From: Lumbricus rubellus
Lineage: Eukaryota; Annelida; Clitellata; Crassiclitellata; Lumbricidae
Direction of reading: 5' to 3'
DNA: 64,000 nt
Assembly (NCBI GenBank): GCA_945859605.1
Contig: OX243820.1
Coordinates: 27,428,896-27,492,895, forward strand
Shown: in pieces, positions 47,995 to 64,000 of the stretch
How positions within the stretch are numbered: position 1 is the stretch's first letter
Layout of the letters: the number at the start of each line of letters is the position of its first letter
Made by a program: the position numbers and the translations under genes
The notes under the pieces: model-generated
Database searches by the model: none
What the model was told of the DNA's origin: nothing
What the model saw: only the letters and a program-made list of their open reading frames with translations

Positions 47995-48240
47995 AAACGC
48001 GACTTTGAGTAGTTTCCTTGAAGAGGCGCTATATGAATATTTGAATGAATGAATCAAACGATCGGTTTCTCCCTCCGTCTCTATATCACCATGATAGTTT
48101 ATGTGTTTCTCTGCTCCCGCTTAGACTACTGTAACTCACTTCCTATTGATCTTTCCTTGACAGAGTCTTTCTTCCTTTTTTAGATCTTAAATGCTTCGGC
48201 TAGCACCATGGCTCGACTCCGTCGCTTTGCTCACACCTAA
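47995..48240 (+). mobile_element. LINE tail and CR1-like fragment
   Basis: CTTGAAGAGGCGCTATATGA with a GAAT tail (48018-48058) is a LINE end. The next ~150 bp encode SRLDYCNSLPIDL, a CR1-like C-terminal motif, with later frame breaks. Confidence 0.55.
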
Positions 48241-48464
48241 AGCCTACATATAATTATGATCTTGAAGTCTTGAACCTGAATAAGGCCAGACAAATTGAAG
48301 CATACAACTAGCGCGTCACAACTTAATATCGTCGAAAAAAGCGCGCTGACAAATGCGCGCCGACGATAGCGCGCAACAAAAACCACCCCGGCAAAAAATT
48401 GCGTTAGATTAAAATACAAAGTAAGGGAATAGAAACCTTTGTATATCGTCGCAAACAAGTGAAC

Positions 48465-48960
48465 GTCACAATTGAACCTTGTCTCATTAATTACTGAAGA
48501 TAATGACTGTGAAAAAGAGATTCGATCACGTCTGGCAAAGGAGTACAAAATCGCTACCGGACTTAAACAAATTTGGCAGAACCAAGGCATAGCAATTGCC
48601 ACAAAGTCACGGATCTTGAAGACATTAGTGCGGCCAATTGTAATGTATGAATGTGGGAGTTGGACAGAGAACAAGACTTTTGAAGAAAGAACAAATGCAT
48701 TGAATATTAGATGTCTGAGTCTGTCCTCCTAGTACCATGTAGTCTATGTAGATTACACTATTGTACAGCGAAAGAAAACAAATGAATGCGTACTTGAGAC
48801 TGCTGTGCACATTGTGTCGACAGGAATCTTATAAAATCTGCGAATGAAAGGAAGTTGGTATACTATAGAGTATAGACACACCACAAGGAAAGAAGGGAGT
48901 TGTATGGAGAAGGAGATAATTCACGGTACAACACCATAAGAGCTGTGGTGTCTGATTTTT
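48465..48960 (+). mobile_element. Non-LTR retrotransposon fragment
   Basis: The plus frame encodes EIRSRLAKEYKIATGLKQIW, KSRILKTLVRPIVMYECGSW and NALNIRCLS, the post-RT region of LINE polyproteins. A decayed continuation with TTGTATGGAGAAGGAGATAA follows. Same group as the fragment at 42060. Confidence 0.75.
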
Positions 48961-49919
48961 GTCATTGCAAAATCTGTCGTTTTGCAATGTTGTTTGGGTT
49001 TCTAACCACTCATTTCTACTAATCAGACTAACCTCACTTCAGAAAAGATCGCCCAAAATTATCACGGATTTTACGAGCTCAACTGCTGCTGTATAAACTA
49101 GAAATCCGCAATATTGAGCAGATGATCATGATAATCCTGCAAAGTTGTGCAAACCTATGAAACCATGTTCAAGCATAATCCGTTACCTCATGCTTTGCTC
49201 GCTTTTTTAAAACCCTGACCACCAATCCGATCCCGTATAACATCAGATTCTCTGCTAATTGCAGAGGGATTATCTCTATAGAACAAACACTCGTTCTCAA
49301 CTACATGTGAAGGCCCGAGCATATGGAACAGCTTGTCATTTTTATTCGTCATTCCATATGTTTCACCTTGTTCAAACGGGAACTTTAAAATCGTCTGATG
49401 GAAGGTGGCTCCATCTACACTTCTGAATATCAAACTATGAATCATCGAACTTCCACAGTTTTATTATAGCTAGTGATAGGCCCTACGCAGGCCCCAACTT
49501 GCTCTTGATGTATAGAATAATTAATTGCTAAAACTAATAGATGACGTGGGCACGCACGACATAACCTTAGGACATTGACTTACATAATTATAGCTATAGC
49601 TAGTTGAGAATTGAGATATATTTCTCTTGTTGACATAATATTTACACAACCTGTAGCTGCATCTGTTTCTTTGCACCAGGGCGACCCTGGTATCCTATCA
49701 AAGAGGCGCAAGCAAAAACAACAAGTAGAGTAAAATTATTGGTTTCGTCTGCTCTTTGCTATAGGCCTACTGCTATTGTTGCTGATGATGATGGCGGGGG
49801 TGGGTAAGACTCAATCAGTTCACCCAGACGTTGCATTCTGTAGTCCTTTTCGGAACTTCTCAGGCGGTCGGTGGGTCAATACTCTATAGTAGCCTTAGTA
49901 GGCTATAAATAATATTGTG
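48961..49919. other. Intergenic between B and C, nothing firm
   Basis: Holds an 85-codon minus-strand frame (49188-49445) that I do not recognise and that has no splice or family support. From about 49780 the sequence matches the upstream flank of gene B (13680-13770). Confidence 0.4.
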
Positions 49920-49924
49920 CTCGG

Positions 49925-50046
49925 CTAATTTAAAATTGATTTAACGCATTTCTCAATTAGATCTTTTAAATTGAAATCCATAGATTTAAATTGCAAACTG
50001 CACAGATTGTTCAGCTGCGAATCTATAATTCAGCGACGCTATAAAT
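49925..50046 (+). promoter_or_regulatory. Promoter of gene C
   Basis: TATAAAT at 50040-50046. Upstream CTCAATTAGATCTTTTAAAT, ACTGCACAGATTGTTCAGCT and GCGAATCTATAATTCAGCG are shared with gene B. Downstream GTGGCATTTGG is also shared. Confidence 0.75.
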
Positions 50047-50425
50047 CTAGAGGGCATTGTCGTGTGGCATTTGGAGAGTATATAGATTGTTTGGTTTCAT
50101 GGAAACTTGTTTCTTTGGCGGACAAGTAGGCCTATTATAATAGCTGTTTCCCTAAGTTTTTGAATGATTACGTTGACTGAGTGCTTTTTCCTGTTTGTTA
50201 TTATTCTTTATGTGACAGTTACTGTTTATTTGATCGAATAACTAGCGTAATCCCGACAGGTAGGCTATAATCATCAACGGCTATTTCACTTATCGTCTCT
50301 ATGAATTCTTAGGAATATATGGTCTATCCTTTTTTGTTGCTTTCAACAGTTCGTCATCTAAACACTGAACGACCGATCGACTGCTTTTCATCGAAACCCT
50401 AAAAGAAGAATCAGCTGAGGAAAAC

Positions 50426-60489
<10,064 letters not shown>

Positions 60490-60666
60490 GAATCGAACAA
60501 AACAGGAAATTACGTGTTTACACCGGAGGAAAAGATCCTGAAGGATTTTGTCGTCCGGAGCACGCGTATTTTCCATGAAAGCATGCATCCACTATGAACG
60601 GAGATTTTAAAGCGCTGCTCCTACGGATGTTTAAACAGCGTTATATGGAAATGTTTAATAGAATTC

Positions 60667-60672
60667 AATAAA
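60667..60672 (+). terminator. Poly(A) signal of gene C
   Basis: AATAAA in GAATTCAATAAAATAATC, followed by a T-rich stretch. Matches the site in gene B. Confidence 0.7.
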
Positions 60673-61049
60673 ATAATCAACTGCTTCTTTTGTCCTTTCA
60701 AGTTTGAGATACCCTTTCGAGAGTTTAATACTCCAACTGTTAAATGCACATACTAAATTTATAGCAAAAAGTCTTCACTGAAATACAGACGAATGCATCA
60801 TTGATGATCGACGTTTTATGACCGTTCTTGACTTTCTTTCTTTGTGTATTCAAATACAAACGTATATATAGCCTATATATATAGGCTACATGTATAATTA
60901 TATAGGCCTAAATATAAATACTTTTATTCATCCATGTTGTGTAAGATTTACCCTCTATTCCATTTTAATTGATGTTCTTTTTGTATGTTTCAATTAATTT
61001 GGCAATTTCTGACTTAATACAATTTAGTGAGGGATTAATTATGAATAAT

Positions 61050-61210
61050 TTCTGACAAGTACATCAACTTCTATCACACTGGTCCAAATTTATGCATATT
61101 CAAAATTGGACAAGCAAAACTCGAACTTTAGCCTACAACGTGCAGAAAATACAGTTCCCAATTTTAACTTGACATTATCGATAAAAAACATGAAAAGATC
61201 AACTATTAAA
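61050..61210 (+). repeat. Conserved 3'-flank block, copy 4 (after gene C)
   Basis: CATCAACTTCTATCACACTG, then AACGTGCAGAAAATA and TTTAACTTGACATT. Similar to the blocks at 3335, 11880 and 47750. Confidence 0.65.
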
Positions 61211-61564
61211 TTTAATGGTTCATTCTATCTTGACTTTTACTCTGATACGACCAACTAAGGCGGCTCAGACACACAAAGCGATCGGTCTTCCCTCTGCAAT
61301 TCCAGCATAGGTTTCGTGCATTTTTATGTTGTCACCATTGCGACTTGATTCTTATGGGCCTTCCCAAAAATTTGAGGGCGGCAGCCAAACAATTTCAGCA
61401 GGCGCAGACAGAGTCATGTAAGTTATTCAGCAGGTCGAAGAAAGTAAATGTAAAGAATAGGCTATGGACCTATGGTGAAGATTCAAAGAATGCTTGGCAG
61501 GCCATAAGCAGGTCACTAGTAAAATAGGAAGGTCCAAATGTCGTGTCACAATCTATGGTAGCGC

Positions 61565-62030
61565 CGTTGTCACGAAATAGAGTATCCCCCGTATTAAAAG
61601 TATCCCCCCAAATGAGGAAAAGTCGAAAAAAACACTTCCGCGTGCTTTTATTTTTGCAAATTAATTTTCATCTGCTGTGTTTTGAACAATGACACTAACA
61701 GGTATGTTTATTCCTACTAGATAATTTGTTTTGCTTTGTTTTTATAGCACTTAAAACGTTTAAAACAATTAAAAACACTCGGAGACACTAAATAAATTCG
61801 AGTTGCCTTTCTCTTGGCATTGCTTAGGTCACTTAAAACAATTAGAGTCACTTTAAATTTTGATTAGAGTAATTATAATTGTTTTAATTATAAGCTTACA
61901 CATTTTTCAAAAAATGGGATAGAATGGTTTATCCCCCCGGATAGTCTAGACCGGTTAATTCCATCCGGAGGGATAGATTAATTCATCCCGCCGGATAGCT
62001 TTTGGGGGGATAATCCTTTTCGTGTCACCG
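61565..62030. mobile_element. DNA-transposon relic with GTCACGAAA ends
   Basis: Left TTGTCACGAAATAGAGTATC, right TTTTCGTGTCACCGTC, with subterminal CCCCCC/GGGGGG. A shortened relative of the left end lies at 15279-15360. Confidence 0.45.
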
Positions 62031-62194
62031 TCACTGCTTCCTAAACAACCTTTCCATTTCAATGGGTCTTAAACGCTTCGGGTTAGGATCAGAGCTGACT
62101 TCCTCGGAATTGCGCACATCGTTAGGCTACATAAGCTTGAAGTCTAGTACCTACTTCCAATCACTGCTTAGTACTCACATCCGCTACAAGATCC

Positions 62195-62450
62195 TGAGCG
62201 AAGTGGACGATGCGAGGAGACTGATAAATGTCGGAGTAGTTCTGTTACATGAGCTTGAAGCCGGAAGGTTCCAAGTTCGAATCCACCTCAAGCCGCCGCG
62301 TCTGAACCCTAAGCAACACCTTCACACGCAATTGTTCGTGCGCTTCGTCGTGAAACTCCGATGCAGTGTCCTCCGATCACCTCTTAGTAGACAGCTTGAA
62401 GGACGCTATGGCAAAATGAATGCGAGAACCCAAAAAATATAAAAATAATA
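62195..62450 (+). mobile_element. tRNA-derived SINE, second copy
   Basis: GGTTCCAAGTTCGAATCCAC (B box), CCTCAAGCCGCCGCG and GTGAAACTCCGATGCAGTG match the SINE at 45305. Confidence 0.65.
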
Positions 62451-62786
62451 AATAGATATAGAGACACAGAAAGAGATGAAGCATAGCAATAATAGACACG
62501 CATCTAGATATGAACGCTCGTGAATAAGCTGGTGCCCTGCGCCTGGCTTTTGAGTGACGTTTTAGAAGTTTGGAGTCTACGACGACGGTCACGATAGTTA
62601 TGTGGTCTACTACTCCATTGAAACGAAATAACGAGTCACATTCCATGGCAGTGGTCTACATTTCAGACTCTGAACATTTGGGCGTCCGCACAAAGAGTTG
62701 GTCCCATAACTTTCAAATCCATTTCTACATAGTCAGTTGGTGCGTGGCAGATGTACATGTACACAGGTCTAATATGTTTAGATTCA

Positions 62787-63000
62787 TTCATTCATTCGGA
62801 CATTTACATAGCGCTCCTTCAAGTAAAAAACTACTCAGAGGCGCTCCCGACTCCAGCGCGCCCAAAAAGAACAGTTTTAAGTTTAGTAAGGAACGATCGT
62901 GAAAGAGTCCCAGGGTGTAGGCGCAGCTCAAAAGGAAGGCTATTCCAGACCACTGGACCAACCACAGAAAAGGCTCATATTCAACCATCGACCCCTGCAG
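62787..63000 (-). mobile_element. 5'-truncated CR1-like LINE 3' end
   Basis: ATTCATTCATTCGGACATTT tail, hairpin motif AGCGCTCCTTCAAG...ACTCAGAGGCGCTC, then decayed minus-strand coding sequence. Confidence 0.6.
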
Positions 63001-63003
63001 ACC

Positions 63004-63246
63004 CAGGGGCGCAACCAGAAAATTTTGCTGGGGGGTGCTCAGAATTTTTATTTTAAGCGCCGATGGTGCGAAGTAGCGAGTGCCAAAGGAACTTGCTTGA
63101 TTGTGTAATCTTAAAGACCGAATGACCCCTACCCCCCCCCCCCACGCACCAAAAAACTCATCGGATTTGGAAAAATTGCGTGGGTCACCTTTTTAGCCTG
63201 GGGGGGGTGCTCAAGCACCCCCAGCACCCCCCTAGTTGCGCCACTG
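63004..63246. mobile_element. hAT-type MITE (243 bp)
   Basis: Ends CAGGGGCGCAACCAG and CTAGTTGCGCCACTG, with perfect TGCAGACC duplication (62996-63003 and 63247-63254). Inserted into the LINE fragment. Confidence 0.85.
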
Positions 63247-63274
63247 TGCAGACCTATTTAGTCCTATGATTATA

Positions 63275-63355
63275 TTCATTCATTCATTCATTCATTCATT
63301 CAAGAATTTATATATATATATATATGGCGCTTCTTCAAGAGGACTATTCAGAATA
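63275..63355 (-). mobile_element. LINE/SINE 3' tail
   Basis: (ATTC)n, a TATATA run and TGGCGCTTCTTCAAGAGGAC, the shared tail motif. Confidence 0.5.
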
Positions 63356-63542
63356 TTAATCTTATAGCAAGGAGTCAACAGAAGAATATGCACGATGCCT
63401 AGGTTGGCCTCTTGCTATGTGCTGTGCTCTGCTGTGGCAGATCGAGACCAGAGAACTGTAGAAGGTCATGACGGTCTGAATACGACTGCAAGAGTAGATG
63501 ATATATAATTTATCATACTTATTTATTTATATATTAGGCCTA

Positions 63543-64000
63543 CAGGGTGCGCCAAAAATACCCCCTTAAGAGTTTTGCCAATATCTTGACCAAAAGTAAT
63601 AATTTTAAGATGAAATTTTACTGTCTTAAAGACAATTCATATTTACACATGATGGCCAGATTTCATCAAAATATTTAGAACAGAACAAAAATTATGCCAC
63701 TTTTAGTGAGGCCACCCACCGTTTTTTGACGATTCAAAAACGCGACGCAACAAAAAGGAATAAAAATCCAATCTAATTATTCTGGCCAATATCTTGGCCA
63801 AAAGTAAGAATATCGAAATGAAATTTTACAGGCTTAAAGACAATTCATATCTGCATATGATGGTTAAATTGCATCAAAATATTTCCAAAAGAACAAACGT
63901 TATACCACTTTTAGTGAGGCCACCCCCCAATTTTTGACAATTTAAAGATGTAACGCAGCAAAAACACGATTTTATTAAGTCTCATCTCAAATAATTATTA
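63543..64000. mobile_element. Mariner/IS630-like element, cut by the window end
   Basis: Starts CAGGGTGCGCCAAAAATACC next to TA at 63541-63542. Same interior units (GAGGCCACCC, GATTCAAAAACG) as the element at 56483-57473. Confidence 0.8.

Noticed and set aside
49188..49445. 85-codon minus-strand frame between B and C
   Set aside because: No recognised domain, splice context or paralog. Probably chance.

Overview
The window looks like nuclear DNA of a marine deuterostome invertebrate, most likely an echinoderm (inference). It has intron-rich genes with GT-AG splice sites, many microsatellites, many hAT-type MITEs, fragments of non-LTR retrotransposons, and an overabundance of the palindrome TAGGCCTA. 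I saw no bacterial operons, CRISPR array or rRNA.

Host genes. A tandem plus-strand family of secreted cysteine-rich proteins runs through the window. Gene 0 contributes only its last exon (1267-1400). Gene A (7509-10926) is a short 4-exon paralog. Gene B (14942-47224) has 12 coding exons and gene C (50426-60489) has 10. A shared TATA promoter, 5'-UTR intron and signal-peptide exon are seen for A, B and C. The genes then alternate antistasin-like modules (AS) with a five-cysteine module (called NC here, almost always 97 bp). B and C also carry a Kunitz+AS exon, and all end with an AS exon. Every junction keeps frame (1485 bp in B, 1191 bp in C, 348 bp in A). B has exactly one NC+AS pair more than C, from an internal segmental duplication (17.1-19.35 kb against 20.4-41.1 kb). 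The likely role is secreted protease inhibition or defence.

Polinton. The intron of B after its second NC exon is 20.2 kb long. It holds a near-complete Polinton/Maverick (21426-37907, 16,482 bp) with ~210-bp terminal inverted repeats and a perfect 6-bp target duplication CCTAAG. The paralogous copy at 18.5 kb preserves the empty site. On the minus strand at the left end are a retrovirus-like integrase with chromodomain and a zinc-ribbon/parvovirus-type phospholipase A2 gene. On the plus strand come packaging ATPase, minor capsid (penton), a pX-like protein, a degenerate dUTPase-fold protein, a DUF8207/PY-like protein, a pVI-like protein, major capsid, a SAP+NUMOD1 protein, protein-primed DNA polymerase B, a truncated protease copy, a frameshifted HNH endonuclease, the intact adenain-like protease, and two fiber-like genes with the same N-terminus but different heads (discoidin-like and C1q/TNF-like). 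The major capsid gene is split by a young 5'-truncated LINE, so this copy cannot make virions by itself.

Other mobile DNA. The same intron carries a TTAA-flanked piggyBac-type MITE with a 157-bp palindromic satellite, and a DNA element built from repeats of its own terminal motif. At least eight hAT-type elements with 8-bp target duplications, Tc1/mariner-like elements, two tRNA-derived SINEs sharing a LINE tail, a Helentron-like end, and a perfect 131-bp inverted repeat (418-701) fill most of the rest.
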